64,000 nucleotides of DNA, taken from assembly GCA_905373475.1 (NCBI GenBank), contig CAJPTC010000003.1:1-64000 (forward strand), written 5' to 3'. Positions 1-10,302 of the stretch are shown here, piece by piece. Within the stretch, counting starts at the first letter, position 1. Every line of letters begins with the position of its first letter. The notes beneath the pieces are model-generated. The model had not been told where the DNA came from. It did not search any database and saw only the letters and a list, made by a program, of their open reading frames with translations. The position numbers were made by a program, and so were the translations under genes. Source of the DNA: Bacteroidia bacterium (GTDB taxonomy: Bacteria > Bacteroidota > Bacteroidia > Bacteroidales > CAJPTX01).

Positions 1-53
1 GCAACGTGACGCTCCTGACGGGGAAATAGTCCCTTAAAGAGACTTGTAAACAA

Positions 54-83
54 AAAGGGCAGGGCTTGAGGGTTCTGCCCTTT
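54..83. terminator. Bidirectional terminator-like hairpin
   Basis: Arms AAAGGGCAG (54-62) and CTGCCCTTT (75-83) are perfectly complementary around a 12-nt loop, with A-rich sequence on one side and T on the other. It probably ends transcription of a gene lying before the window. Confidence 0.6.
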
Positions 84-385
84 ATCGCACAGTTCAATAC
101 CTATTTTGCGCTTGCAGTTTGGGTATTGCTAATCTCCTTCAATCTAGCCAACGTAAAAAAAATATTAAGACAAAAACCGCCTAGCGAGAGGTTTATACTT
201 GCAAACTTTGCATTAGTCAAACTGTGAAACCAACGGAGAGTAAAAACTTTTTCCCTTTTGTCTATTATTCGTTATTTTGTATACAGTTATGTACATAGAG
301 CTCCATGGGAACAATTGGACGTTGTGTACGTAAAAACCAAAAAGTAGAGCTTCATTTATCGACGTGAAATAAATACGGAAAGGCA
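84..385. other. Leader/intergenic region before the giant surface protein
   Basis: No open reading frame with coding character is visible on either strand. The promoter of the gene at 386 must lie here, but no clean TTTG-N19-TAnnTTTG pair was found; near matches such as the AAacTTTG at about 203-210 deviate. A purine-rich GGAAAGG at 377-383 sits just before the start codon. Confidence 0.5.
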
Positions 386-3300
386 ATGTTACGAAGGTTT
401 AATTTGAAATGGTGCTTATTCCTCTTGATCGCTACATTGGCTATGGGCGTATCCATGGCACAAAATATTCCTGAGTGGAAAAGAGGTCCGCTTGGAAAAG
501 ATAGCGACGGGAATAGGATCATTTATTGGCAAGATTTTGAAGATCAAGCCACCCCATACTATGGCAGCCCTAAGCAGGGGCAAGAGCTGATAGAACTTTG
601 GGAAAAGAAAGATAACGTAAGGCCAATCGGCTGGACAGATTCTTGGGAGAATGGTACCTACCAAAAGTCATCGAATAACGTCTTTATCAGGTGGATGGTG
701 AAAGCGAAAGGAGGTAAGAACCAACCTCGGACATCGTATGGTGTTAAAGGAAACGGGCGAGGTTTACATCTCCGGTATTTTGCTTATGACGACAAGGCAT
801 TTTCTTCTATTATTTTGCCTGCCATCGATTTACGTTCTAAAAACGTACAGTCTGCGTCGCTTAAGTTCCAGTTCGCTTCGCCCGCACGTACGCAGTGCGA
901 TAAACTTGTAGTAAAGTTTCGCGTGGAAAAGTTTGGTCTCTACGGTGGATGGAAAGAACTCGCTACGTACCAAGAGCAAAACGAAGAGTTCGTGCTAAAG
1001 GTTATTTCACTTGATAATGCTTTTAAGAATTTCAGAAGGAGCGATGGAGTTGTCGAAGCACTAGGCGATAAGAATTTGGCAAAAATAGAACTCTGTTTTG
1101 AAGGTCATACGAAACTAGGGGGGGGACTAAATATTGACGACATTATGATCGTTGATGTGAACGACAACCCTCTCAAACTAGGGCAGTATGAATTGCAGCA
1201 ACTTACTAACCCCGTGGGACAGGGCACAAACTTGAATGAGATTGCACGACTCTCTTTTGATGTCGCTGCGGGGTACGGTTTCTATAAGCTGGAGCAATTG
1301 CAATTACCATACGAGGGAACTGCGATTGGTGATGTAACCAGTTTCTCTCTTTATCATACTAGCACGCCTTATTTTTCGTCATTGGCGGCTAATAAGTTCT
1401 GCGATCTCGTTGTAAATGGCAACAATATTTCCTTGGGGACGGTAACAGATGACGCTACACATCGCATACTTCCTGGTGCACATCACTTCTGGGTTGTGGC
1501 CAACCTGAAGAACGATGCAACTTTGAAAAATAAGGTGACGGTAAAGTTCCCTGCTAATGCGCTAAAATTGAAGTTCTTCCGCGATACGCAATCAGGATCT
1601 GTTGCTATTAGTTCGGGCGACCGCTCTCTGCCCACTGCTGAACAGTATGATGCGAACCGTTTCTGTACGATCTATGCCTGCTTGATGAAAGACGATTTTG
1701 AGGGAGCTACTACGAGTGATTGGAACTTATCGCCTTCTTGGAAGATTGGTAAGCCTGTGCGAAACATCAATAACACAACTTACAAGACTGCTCCTACAGA
1801 GGCTTTTAGTGGAGAGAAGGTATTAGCAACCGCCCAAGAGTCTCAACAAGAACCCGGCTATATAGATGGTCGCTATGATGATAATATGAAATTTGCGCAA
1901 TCTCCCGTCAAGTATGCAAGGACGGGCGGAATAAATGCTGAATTTCACAAAGACGTCCGTTTCAAAGCAAAATACTGCTTAAATAGCAAACCTGACGATA
2001 AGTTCCGACTCGTAGTTGTAACTGATGCAAATCCTTCTGAAGGAATTCCCGTAGACATTGAGACTGTGGTATGGGAAAATACAACGCGTACCGTGATGTC
2101 GGGCTGGAATACTATGAATATTGACCTCTCGAAGGCCGCAACACGCAATAAAAAGTTCCGCTTCCGCTTTGAGTTTGAAACAAAAGACGATAATGATGCG
2201 GAATCAGGACTCTTCCTAGATGACATCCAGATTTTGGGAGACCTGATCAAAAAAGATATAGGTATTCTGAAGGTAGAAACTCCAAAAGGTTTCGATTTGA
2301 GTACAACAACTCCCCTAAAGGTCACAGTGAAGAACTATGGGAAAGAGACTATTACGGGGGGATATAAGATTAAGGTAACCCTAAATGGAGTTACATCAGA
2401 ACATTCCTTCACGGGTACATTAGCAACAGGAGCAACAGCTACACATAGCATAACAGGTCTGAATCTTGCTCCCGATCCGAACCTCGATATTTCGAACGAG
2501 AAGCAGATAATTGTGGAAGTGGTATTGAATACCGATACAGATGACGATGCTTCTAACAATCGTTACGCTACGAAGTTCTACTCCTACCCAACGTATGATA
2601 TTGCGACTGGGAACGCGAACAAGCGTTACCCAAAGAAAGATCGCTTTGACCGACTGATGCACTGGTATCCTGAAGCGGCGGGCGTACAGTACAGCTCGTC
2701 ATGGACTGAAACCTATGTGGATGCGCAAGCTAAGTTTAAGGATAAGCCGCAGTACACTTCAAATGTTCCATATTCTTATCAGGTTTGGACGACGGGGCTT
2801 CCCCAGTGTACCTTGAACGAACAATCTACTCTAACGGGACCTATCTTCAATCTTGAAGGTACTGATAAGAAAGAGTTCATTGTGGGCTTTATCTACGAAC
2901 GTGATCCAAGCAGTACGCCTGCTACCTTCTATTTTGAGTATTCACAGGACGGGACTAATTGGACAGTGCTTGAAAAACAGTCGCGTTGGGCTGAAAATTG
3001 GTATACCACCAATGCAGGCTGGTCGTTAAGCGATAACCTTGAAAAATACCATGTTGCGAAGATAGAATTGCCTATTGCAACAGGTAAGATTCAGCTTCGT
3101 GCGCATTTCAAGGCAACTATGCCTTTTGCGGGCGTTACCATTAGTGGTTTTGAGGTTCGCGAGATGCGACAAGACTTCCAAATTACGGGCTTTACACCTA
3201 ATACCACGAGCAATAGTTGCGATGCGATTGGTGCACAAAAGCTTAAGATTAAAGTAAAGAACAATGGTCCCGTTGCTACAACAGCACAAACGAACTGTCC

Positions 3301-6300
3301 TGTAACAGTGCGTGTCTACGAATACCCAGGGCAGTATGCATACATCCAAAGCGGTGAAAAAGTGGAATTGCGTTTGATGGGTGAGCATCTGTTCACTCTC
3401 CCCATTCCTCCCTTGGCGGTTGGGCAAGAGCAAGAGATTGAGACAGATATTCTCTATCCTTGGGATGTGTCGGACTGGGGCTACCACATTGAAGCTGTTC
3501 TAACGCCACAAACTGCCGATGAAAATACGACAAACAACACCTACACGGGTGACATTGTTTCTATGGAGCCATACTTCTCTGTTATTAAAGACCTAGTACG
3601 TGCCGTTCCTCCTTCTGTCGCAACGTTCTATACGGAAGACTACCCCACAAGGGTAATGATAGACATGGCTTCTATTGAGAAGTCGCACTTCGACCTGACT
3701 GTAAACAGTTGGACTGCAAATCCTTCTGATGCAATAGAACAAACACAATTATCAGCGAATGTTAAAAAGGATGCTGAAATTGATTTAAGTTATACTGCTA
3801 AATCTAGCTACCCTGGTTACAGGACTTTGACCTGTCCCAAGACTTTGCATTTTAAGGTTAGAGAGAAACCCGACAATTTGCAGAATATAGTAGTGAAGTA
3901 TGCAGATCAGACTGGAAAAGATGGCGTTACGGGATGCTATAAACCTGCTGGCGAGAAGCTGGAGGTAACTACTACGTCATTCAGTGATGTGGAAAAAGCT
4001 TCAGTAGATGTCTACATTAACGGACAAATTCAATCGGGTTTAGCTATTACACCTAACCCAGCTAGAATGGAAAAAGGAACAACGACAACCTTTACCATTA
4101 CAGGCGTAAAGTTACCTAAAGGCTATTCTCAGCTTGAAATCTTACCAGTGAGTGTAAATTCTGATGGTACTCGTGCTAACCTTTCGCAGCCATCCAACAT
4201 TTACCGCGAGAACCGAATCTATCGTGCTGAAGTCCCAACTGATTTAACGCTCTACTGGCGCAATTCGGCGTTGGCAACTGCTATTACTCCAATCCCTGCG
4301 AATGGAACAGTTAATAACTATGTAGGGCGTGTAACGCTTTATGTACCTTCCGTGCCAGGGGCTACCTATCAGTGGTACAAGGGCAATGTAGATGTTACAA
4401 CCTTTAATGCACTTGCACCCATGCAAGGGGAAACGCGTAACGAGTTGAACCTGCCAGATGAATCGGCTACTTACGCGGTGAAGATAACCTACGGTGCTTG
4501 TGGCGCGAAGGAGTCGTATTTAGTACATGTGCGTACTGACGACCTCGAGCTAGTTGCCTTTAATGGTGTAGCCGTATCGGGGGTTTGTGCTGCGCAGGGT
4601 AAATTGCCTTTGTTGGTAGATATACGAAACAACTCCCGTACGGAGTACACCGTAGGCACGAAACTGCGCTTCAGGTTGAAGGTTACGCCAAAAGTGTTAC
4701 CCGTTCCACCAAGTGTTACTCCATACAATCAAGAGTTTGAGTATGTTTTGACTACACCTATGGCACAGCAAGCTGTGAACACGTTGGAAATCATTACACT
4801 GAACTCCAATCAGTATGCGAGTGGCGACAACGACTTTGAGTTGGAATTCTTGGGCATTGTCTCAGGGGCAAATCTGGTAAAAGACGGGAATCCCGACAAC
4901 AATAAGTTAATTAAACGTGTGAGCGTTAACCCAAGTCCCGAAGTAACAATCAACCCCAATGTGATTCGACAGAAGTTTACGGCTTCCGAAAATTATGTTA
5001 TTACTCCTACCTACGCAGGTGCTAGTCCCGCTGTGCGTTATGAGTGGGCAAGTAAGGATGAGGAAGATCATGACTATACCGCAGAAGCTGGCGATAACCC
5101 GAACTTTACTATCAATGGTGCGCCTAAGGACTCTTATCGTGTTACAGCCTACAATGCGCAAGGTTGCGCTTCGGAAGCTACTGTGAAGTTTATACAAACA
5201 GACTTGGAGCTCTCGAATATTGTATCGCCTTCTAGTGCCTGCGATCTGGGATTGGCAAGCAATGACTATGTAGATATTGCAGTAACCAACACAGGGTCTA
5301 AAAACATACGAAACACTGAAGCGAAGGTAAAGGTTACCATCTCGTTGAACAGCGTTCAGTTGAAACAGGAAGATTTGGATCTGCCCTCTCAGCTGCGCGA
5401 AGTGGGCAAAGCGATGAACCTGCGTGTAAGTGTAAACGGGCTCAAAGAGAAACTGAAGGCTTCTGGTCCACACAACCTAAAGGTAACGATTGCTTTGGTG
5501 AACGACGAAGACATTGTGGCTTCCAACAACGAACAACAGGTTGAATTGAAGTCCTATGGTAACCCCGAGTTTACAATGCAGTACGACAAGAAGACGGCGC
5601 TTAATTCAAGTCCTGTTGCAACTCCTATAGGCGAGGGTGGGAAAGTAGAGTATTACAGTAATGGAGAATCTACCTTCCGATTCGTGCCTAGTGGATCTTC
5701 TTCCGATGTCTCTTACGAATGGGCTTTTGGTCCTGACAATACGTTGGGCTCTATTGTGGATATTTTAGATGAACATGAAACACCACTAACGGGTAATAGT
5801 AAAAATCTCCCTGTAGAGTTTACGAAGAAGGCTAGTAAGGACAAGATGGGGTCTGGTTTCTACTACCTCACCATGCGTACGCCAGAAGGTTGTAGTACAC
5901 GTAAGTATTTTGAGTTGGTGGTTATACGTCAAGATATAGAGGTAATAGGTGTACAAGCTCCCGCGTCGGCGTGCGATTTTACAGGACAACAGACTGTTTC
6001 TGTAAGCGTTAGCAACGTAGGTACCAAGTTTATACCTCGTGATACAAAGGTTAAGGTAAAAGTAGAGTTCTACAATGATCCTATGTGGCCAGATGCAGCT
6101 AAGAAGCATACGCTTGAGGTTGAACAAGCAGTAGAGACGGATTGGTTGGTAGGAAGTGCAATTACAATCCCGCTTACTTTCAACTACAAGGATGCTACTT
6201 GGAAAGCCGATGGTACAGCCTTCTATATCAAGGCGCATGCTGAGTTCGCAGAACAAGAGCAGCAGGAGCTTGAGTTTGTTACCACGAATAACGACTACAA

Positions 6301-9283
6301 GTACGAAGCGCTTACCATGACTGAGCCTACACAAGGATCGCCTAACTATGAGGCAAAGAAGAAGGAGTACCTCGCGGCTGTAGCGCGTAGTAAGTGTTTC
6401 TTTGCCGATTGGAAAGATGTAACTGTAGAGGCTATTAAGGTAAAAGATCGAAGAGGTTCCGCTTCTGTGCCTTTGTTGCTAACAAAGACATTTGAGTATG
6501 AATCTACAGCTACCGATGGAACAGACAACTATGTACTGTTAGACGCCGATCAGGATGATTGTAGCTACGAATGGACGCTAGGTTATGGGCTTGTAAAAGT
6601 GGCAGTACCGCCTTCTACAGATCCTGTACCTACCAATGAGAAAACCCTTTATGCGAAAGGTGCTGGTAAGTTCGAGTTGCGTTTACAGACTGCGCAAAAC
6701 AAACTCGGTATGGGGCAGACTCTGGACAAAGCTTGTAAGGCAACGTTCACAGGATACTTGGCTACCACAGGGAATGACATTACAATCTCAGGTATAATTG
6801 CTCCTGCAAAAGAGGCTTGTCTCGAAAATTCAGAACATTCAGAGATTATCTTCACTATGCGTAGTAATCAACAGATTGCAGTCTCATCTCAAGCAAATCC
6901 TGAAGCTGCCATTACGTTCTCTTACAAATTGACGAAGGATGGTAGTCCAACCGATTTGTTGGGGGCACATGGAGATCATGAGGCTACGCTGAAGGATATT
7001 ATTACTCGTTTCAATCCTGATTTTGGTGCGTATGATGGAAATGTTGAAGCGAAGAAGGATTTTCGTGTAAATCTGAGTCAGCTGGCAAATGTGTTTATCC
7101 CACGATTGACGGAGGCTGGTAACTACAAGCTAGAAGTGTCCTTTACTGTGAATACAACGCTTGCTACCTATGATGTGACTACCACGAACAAAATGGAAGC
7201 AGTAATTGCTTACCTAGGCGAAGCTCAGATTGATCCGTCAGCATTAGGTGGTTTGGCACAAGAGTTCTACACACCTTCGGCTGTTCTGAAGATAGACGAC
7301 CAGAAGATGGCAACAGACTATGATGGCTATCACGACTTCCAGTGGACGCTACCCAACGGTACAACCACGCAAGTTAGTACCTCGAGTGCAATTACAGTTA
7401 CCGATCCAGGTACTTATAAGCTATCGTTTAAAGATAGAGCAGGTTGTAGCGGCGCAAAGGATATTCAAGTGAAGTTCCCAGGTTATTTACAGTTTGCTAT
7501 AGACGCAATTGTTGCTCCTGTTGAAGGTTGCGATATTCTTAACACGCATCCTGTTGTAACCTTCAAGGTAAAGAACGAAGGAAAAGAAACCTACACGATT
7601 CCTGCTGCGGGTATTCCCGTTCAGATGAAATTGTGGGATGCTACGGGCAACGAACCTACTACATGGGATGCTGCACTTCTACATGGCAAGGCAACGCCTA
7701 CTACCATTGCGCCAGGTGAGACGAAAGAAGTAACATCAGCTGAAACGCTCTCGTTTACGCAATCTGCCGACAACCGTTGGAATCTTAAACTGAACCTCGA
7801 GTCGTCAACAGATGGGAGTCATGCTCCTGCATTGGGCATAGACCACCCAGTAGCAGAAGCCCAAGTGACCGACAATCCTGTACCCGCTAAACCCAATTTG
7901 GAGGCGCAAGCACGTGCTTATCTGGAATCGCATGGTGTACCTGCACCAGTAGATCTTTTAGAAATTCCACGTGATATTAAGTTCACCTTCGAAGCGAATG
8001 GGAACACCGCGGGTGAAACGTACGCATGGACAACGCCTGAAAACTACAGTGGCGTGAAAGATGCTAGCTCCTTGGAATTCAATACTAGCGGTAAGTACAA
8101 GGTAAAAGTTACCTCAGGTAAGGGTTGTGTGGCAGAATCGGACGAAGTTAGCCTGCGCTACAAGGTAGAGTATCAGTTACTCCCAGTATTGCAAGAATCG
8201 CTCTCCTCGTTCTGTGTTAAAAAGGGTATTTCTACTTCGGAGTATATCGTAAAGGTGAAAGTAACAGTTGAAAAGGCTGATGAGCTAATACCCTCAGGTA
8301 CAACTCTCACTTTCAATTATCGCGTAACCAATAACGGTTTGTTGGTAGATCAGGCAACAGAACATCTAACGACTACTGAAAACCTTGCGGCAGGGAAGAC
8401 GCTCGAGTACACGTTTACGAAGCACATCCAGATGCCAAAAGGTACGAACAAGGTTGAATTGAGTACGACGTTTGATTACTTTGGAAAGACCATTGAGGGT
8501 ACAAGTAGCAAGGAACTACGCTATGTAGAAGGACCTTCTATAACTATCAACCCGAAGTATGAGGATAACAAGCCTGTAACGCTTTCGCCCATTGTAGAGG
8601 GTGGTACACAGCCCTACACCTACAATTGGAACGGTGTTGATGGTGGCAGTACCTTTGAAGCTGAAGGTGGTTCTGTAACCATTTTGGTAACCGACCAGAA
8701 TGGCTGTACTGACGAGGCTACAACGGATGTAGTGGTGTACCATACGCTTACCATTGACAAAAAAGGCGAAGGAGATTTGAAGGTACAGCAGTACAAAGCG
8801 GATGGTGTTCAATTCGAGAATCAGCTTCTGAATGACGGCGATAGAATCTTCCGTGGTCGGAAACTGAAAATCACGGCATTGCCCAATGTGGCTAAGAAAG
8901 CGATCTTGGAATACATGATCGTGAATGATGAGAAAATCTCGGTTGATAAAACAGGCAAAGAGTACATTATCGAGAAAGTGACGGGCAATGTGAAACTTGA
9001 AGTTCGCTTTAAGTCAGAAGGTGGCACTGCCGTTGAAGATGCCCGCCTTGTCGAGGTAGTTTGCGTGTCGCCAGTTGCTACAAATCTGATGATCCTTCAT
9101 ACGGAATCGGTAGTTGCTTATGACGTATTGAATGCGAATGGTGTGCTCGTTGCTTCGGGCAAGAATGCGGAAGGCATAGACCAAATAGTGGTAGATGCGA
9201 AAGCGATGCGCTCTGGCATGTACATTGTCCGTGTGTACTCCGATACTGGAGCAGTACGCAACATTAAGGTAGTGAAAGAATAA
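386..9283 (+). CDS. Giant T9SS-secreted surface protein with CARDB/PKD-like repeats
   Basis: A 2965-residue protein with an N-terminal signal peptide (hydrophobic LFLLIATLAMGVSMA, cleavage near residue 26). Two jelly-roll/MAM-like beta domains appear at about 30-260 and 430-620. From about 630 onward, CARDB-like modules (phrases such as VKNYGKETI, VTNTGSKNI, VSNVGTKFI, VKNEGKETY) alternate with PKD/Ig-like modules ending in a GC pair. The last ~80 residues form a type A T9SS sorting domain (ends with SGMYIVRVYSDTGAVRNIKVV). By family knowledge such proteins cross the outer membrane through T9SS and are anchored to or released from the surface; the role of this one (adhesin or matrix protein) is inference. 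GGAAAGG precedes the ATG. It is followed by its own terminator and appears monocistronic. Confidence 0.85.
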   Translation: MLRRFNLKWCLFLLIATLAMGVSMAQNIPEWKRGPLGKDSDGNRIIYWQDFEDQATPYYGSPKQGQELIELWEKKDNVRPIGWTDSWENGTYQKSSNNVFIRWMVKAKGGKNQPRTSYGVKGNGRGLHLRYFAYDDKAFSSIILPAIDLRSKNVQSASLKFQFASPARTQCDKLVVKFRVEKFGLYGGWKELATYQEQNEEFVLKVISLDNAFKNFRRSDGVVEALGDKNLAKIELCFEGHTKLGGGLNIDDIMIVDVNDNPLKLGQYELQQLTNPVGQGTNLNEIARLSFDVAAGYGFYKLEQLQLPYEGTAIGDVTSFSLYHTSTPYFSSLAANKFCDLVVNGNNISLGTVTDDATHRILPGAHHFWVVANLKNDATLKNKVTVKFPANALKLKFFRDTQSGSVAISSGDRSLPTAEQYDANRFCTIYACLMKDDFEGATTSDWNLSPSWKIGKPVRNINNTTYKTAPTEAFSGEKVLATAQESQQEPGYIDGRYDDNMKFAQSPVKYARTGGINAEFHKDVRFKAKYCLNSKPDDKFRLVVVTDANPSEGIPVDIETVVWENTTRTVMSGWNTMNIDLSKAATRNKKFRFRFEFETKDDNDAESGLFLDDIQILGDLIKKDIGILKVETPKGFDLSTTTPLKVTVKNYGKETITGGYKIKVTLNGVTSEHSFTGTLATGATATHSITGLNLAPDPNLDISNEKQIIVEVVLNTDTDDDASNNRYATKFYSYPTYDIATGNANKRYPKKDRFDRLMHWYPEAAGVQYSSSWTETYVDAQAKFKDKPQYTSNVPYSYQVWTTGLPQCTLNEQSTLTGPIFNLEGTDKKEFIVGFIYERDPSSTPATFYFEYSQDGTNWTVLEKQSRWAENWYTTNAGWSLSDNLEKYHVAKIELPIATGKIQLRAHFKATMPFAGVTISGFEVREMRQDFQITGFTPNTTSNSCDAIGAQKLKIKVKNNGPVATTAQTNCPVTVRVYEYPGQYAYIQSGEKVELRLMGEHLFTLPIPPLAVGQEQEIETDILYPWDVSDWGYHIEAVLTPQTADENTTNNTYTGDIVSMEPYFSVIKDLVRAVPPSVATFYTEDYPTRVMIDMASIEKSHFDLTVNSWTANPSDAIEQTQLSANVKKDAEIDLSYTAKSSYPGYRTLTCPKTLHFKVREKPDNLQNIVVKYADQTGKDGVTGCYKPAGEKLEVTTTSFSDVEKASVDVYINGQIQSGLAITPNPARMEKGTTTTFTITGVKLPKGYSQLEILPVSVNSDGTRANLSQPSNIYRENRIYRAEVPTDLTLYWRNSALATAITPIPANGTVNNYVGRVTLYVPSVPGATYQWYKGNVDVTTFNALAPMQGETRNELNLPDESATYAVKITYGACGAKESYLVHVRTDDLELVAFNGVAVSGVCAAQGKLPLLVDIRNNSRTEYTVGTKLRFRLKVTPKVLPVPPSVTPYNQEFEYVLTTPMAQQAVNTLEIITLNSNQYASGDNDFELEFLGIVSGANLVKDGNPDNNKLIKRVSVNPSPEVTINPNVIRQKFTASENYVITPTYAGASPAVRYEWASKDEEDHDYTAEAGDNPNFTINGAPKDSYRVTAYNAQGCASEATVKFIQTDLELSNIVSPSSACDLGLASNDYVDIAVTNTGSKNIRNTEAKVKVTISLNSVQLKQEDLDLPSQLREVGKAMNLRVSVNGLKEKLKASGPHNLKVTIALVNDEDIVASNNEQQVELKSYGNPEFTMQYDKKTALNSSPVATPIGEGGKVEYYSNGESTFRFVPSGSSSDVSYEWAFGPDNTLGSIVDILDEHETPLTGNSKNLPVEFTKKASKDKMGSGFYYLTMRTPEGCSTRKYFELVVIRQDIEVIGVQAPASACDFTGQQTVSVSVSNVGTKFIPRDTKVKVKVEFYNDPMWPDAAKKHTLEVEQAVETDWLVGSAITIPLTFNYKDATWKADGTAFYIKAHAEFAEQEQQELEFVTTNNDYKYEALTMTEPTQGSPNYEAKKKEYLAAVARSKCFFADWKDVTVEAIKVKDRRGSASVPLLLTKTFEYESTATDGTDNYVLLDADQDDCSYEWTLGYGLVKVAVPPSTDPVPTNEKTLYAKGAGKFELRLQTAQNKLGMGQTLDKACKATFTGYLATTGNDITISGIIAPAKEACLENSEHSEIIFTMRSNQQIAVSSQANPEAAITFSYKLTKDGSPTDLLGAHGDHEATLKDIITRFNPDFGAYDGNVEAKKDFRVNLSQLANVFIPRLTEAGNYKLEVSFTVNTTLATYDVTTTNKMEAVIAYLGEAQIDPSALGGLAQEFYTPSAVLKIDDQKMATDYDGYHDFQWTLPNGTTTQVSTSSAITVTDPGTYKLSFKDRAGCSGAKDIQVKFPGYLQFAIDAIVAPVEGCDILNTHPVVTFKVKNEGKETYTIPAAGIPVQMKLWDATGNEPTTWDAALLHGKATPTTIAPGETKEVTSAETLSFTQSADNRWNLKLNLESSTDGSHAPALGIDHPVAEAQVTDNPVPAKPNLEAQARAYLESHGVPAPVDLLEIPRDIKFTFEANGNTAGETYAWTTPENYSGVKDASSLEFNTSGKYKVKVTSGKGCVAESDEVSLRYKVEYQLLPVLQESLSSFCVKKGISTSEYIVKVKVTVEKADELIPSGTTLTFNYRVTNNGLLVDQATEHLTTTENLAAGKTLEYTFTKHIQMPKGTNKVELSTTFDYFGKTIEGTSSKELRYVEGPSITINPKYEDNKPVTLSPIVEGGTQPYTYNWNGVDGGSTFEAEGGSVTILVTDQNGCTDEATTDVVVYHTLTIDKKGEGDLKVQQYKADGVQFENQLLNDGDRIFRGRKLKITALPNVAKKAILEYMIVNDEKISVDKTGKEYIIEKVTGNVKLEVRFKSEGGTAVEDARLVEVVCVSPVATNLMILHTESVVAYDVLNANGVLVASGKNAEGIDQIVVDAKAMRSGMYIVRVYSDTGAVRNIKVVKE

Positions 9284-9329
9284 ATTCCTGTGTAGCTGTA
9301 GTGCTCTCATAGAGAGTTAGAAAAGATAA

Positions 9330-9361
9330 GGGGTGTTGCCTAGTGCAGCGCCCCTTTTTTT
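9330..9361 (+). terminator. Intrinsic terminator of the giant surface protein gene
   Basis: Ten-bp stem (GGGGTGTTGC with GCAGCGCCCC, two G-U pairs) with loop CTAGT, followed by seven T. The last T bases also form the -33 box of the next promoter. Confidence 0.9.
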
Positions 9362-9388
9362 GGGCAGTACCATTTTTACATATCTTTG
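9359..9388 (+). promoter_or_regulatory. Bacteroidota-type promoter of the transketolase operon
   Basis: -33 TTTG at 9359-9362, 18-nt spacer, -7 TATCTTTG at 9381-9388. The start codon follows 16 nt after the -7 box, so the leader is short. Confidence 0.75.
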
Positions 9389-9404
9389 TTCTCAAATCTA
9401 GCCG

Positions 9405-10286
9405 ATGATGAAAACGGATATTCGTTCTTTAGCCTCTCGTGCCCAACAAGTGCGGCGAGATGCATTGCGTATGATTCATGCTGCCAAAAGTGGGCATCCT
9501 GGCGGTGCTCTAAGTGCCGCAGATTATTTGGTAGCGCTCTATTTCCATAAATTACACACATCAGACGCTTTTACAATGGAGGGAAACGGAGACGACCTCT
9601 TTTTCCTGTCTAATGGACACATCTCAGCGGCGTGGTATAGCGTTTTAGCGCATTTTTACAACGAGCGTGCTCCCAAAAAATATTTCAAGGATTTGACGAT
9701 ACTACAGAGCTTTCGTCGCTACGATTCGCCTTTACAAGGACATCCTACCCCTGCGGAGCACTTCCCAGGTATAAGAGTTGCTTCTGGGTCGTTAGGACAA
9801 GGTTTGTCGGTTGCTACGGGGGCTGCAATGGCCAAAAAGATGGCAAAAGATGACCATCTTGTCTACGTGCTTTTGGGCGATGGAGAGCTTCAGGAAGGGC
9901 AGGTTTGGGAAGCGGCACTCTTTGCGGCGGGCAAAAAGGTAAACAATCTGATAGCCGCCGTAGATTGGAACGATCAGCAGATAGATGGCCCAGTGCATGA
10001 GGTGAGCGATTTGGGGGATCTGCCAGCCAAGTGGCGTTCTTTCGGGTGGCATGTAATTGTTACCGAGGGCAACGATATGGAGAAGGTAGTGCAAGCATTG
10101 GATGAGGCAGAAGTGACAGCCAAGGGTGGCGAGAAACCTGTTGTAATACTTCTGAAGACCCACATGGGCGCAGGCGTAGATTTTATGTACGATAAGTGCG
10201 ACTGGCACGGGAAAGCCCCTAACGACGAACAATTGGCAGCTGCGCTCGTACAACTAGGAGGAGAGAAGCTCCCCGAAGATTTTTAA
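9405..10286 (+). CDS. Transketolase, N-terminal (TPP-binding) subunit
   Basis: A 293-residue protein that matches the N-terminal half of transketolase, which transfers two-carbon units between sugar phosphates in the pentose phosphate pathway. Visible motifs are SGHPGG (29-34), GSLGQGLS (128-135) and the thiamine-diphosphate/Mg2+ motif GDGELQEG (158-165) with an Asn about 25-30 residues downstream (N189). Full-length transketolase is about 650-670 residues, so this is the split two-subunit form. The second half is encoded 427 bp downstream, separated by a methylglyoxal-synthase-like gene. The ATG is doubled (9405 or 9408); either could be used. The protein should be active only together with the C-terminal subunit. 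The same architecture can also belong to related 1-deoxyxylulose-type or apulose-type split transketolases, but the first is the ordinary call. Confidence 0.9.
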   Translation: MMKTDIRSLASRAQQVRRDALRMIHAAKSGHPGGALSAADYLVALYFHKLHTSDAFTMEGNGDDLFFLSNGHISAAWYSVLAHFYNERAPKKYFKDLTILQSFRRYDSPLQGHPTPAEHFPGIRVASGSLGQGLSVATGAAMAKKMAKDDHLVYVLLGDGELQEGQVWEAALFAAGKKVNNLIAAVDWNDQQIDGPVHEVSDLGDLPAKWRSFGWHVIVTEGNDMEKVVQALDEAEVTAKGGEKPVVILLKTHMGAGVDFMYDKCDWHGKAPNDEQLAAALVQLGGEKLPEDF

Positions 10287-10302
10287 TAGGAAGCTATACA
10301 CA

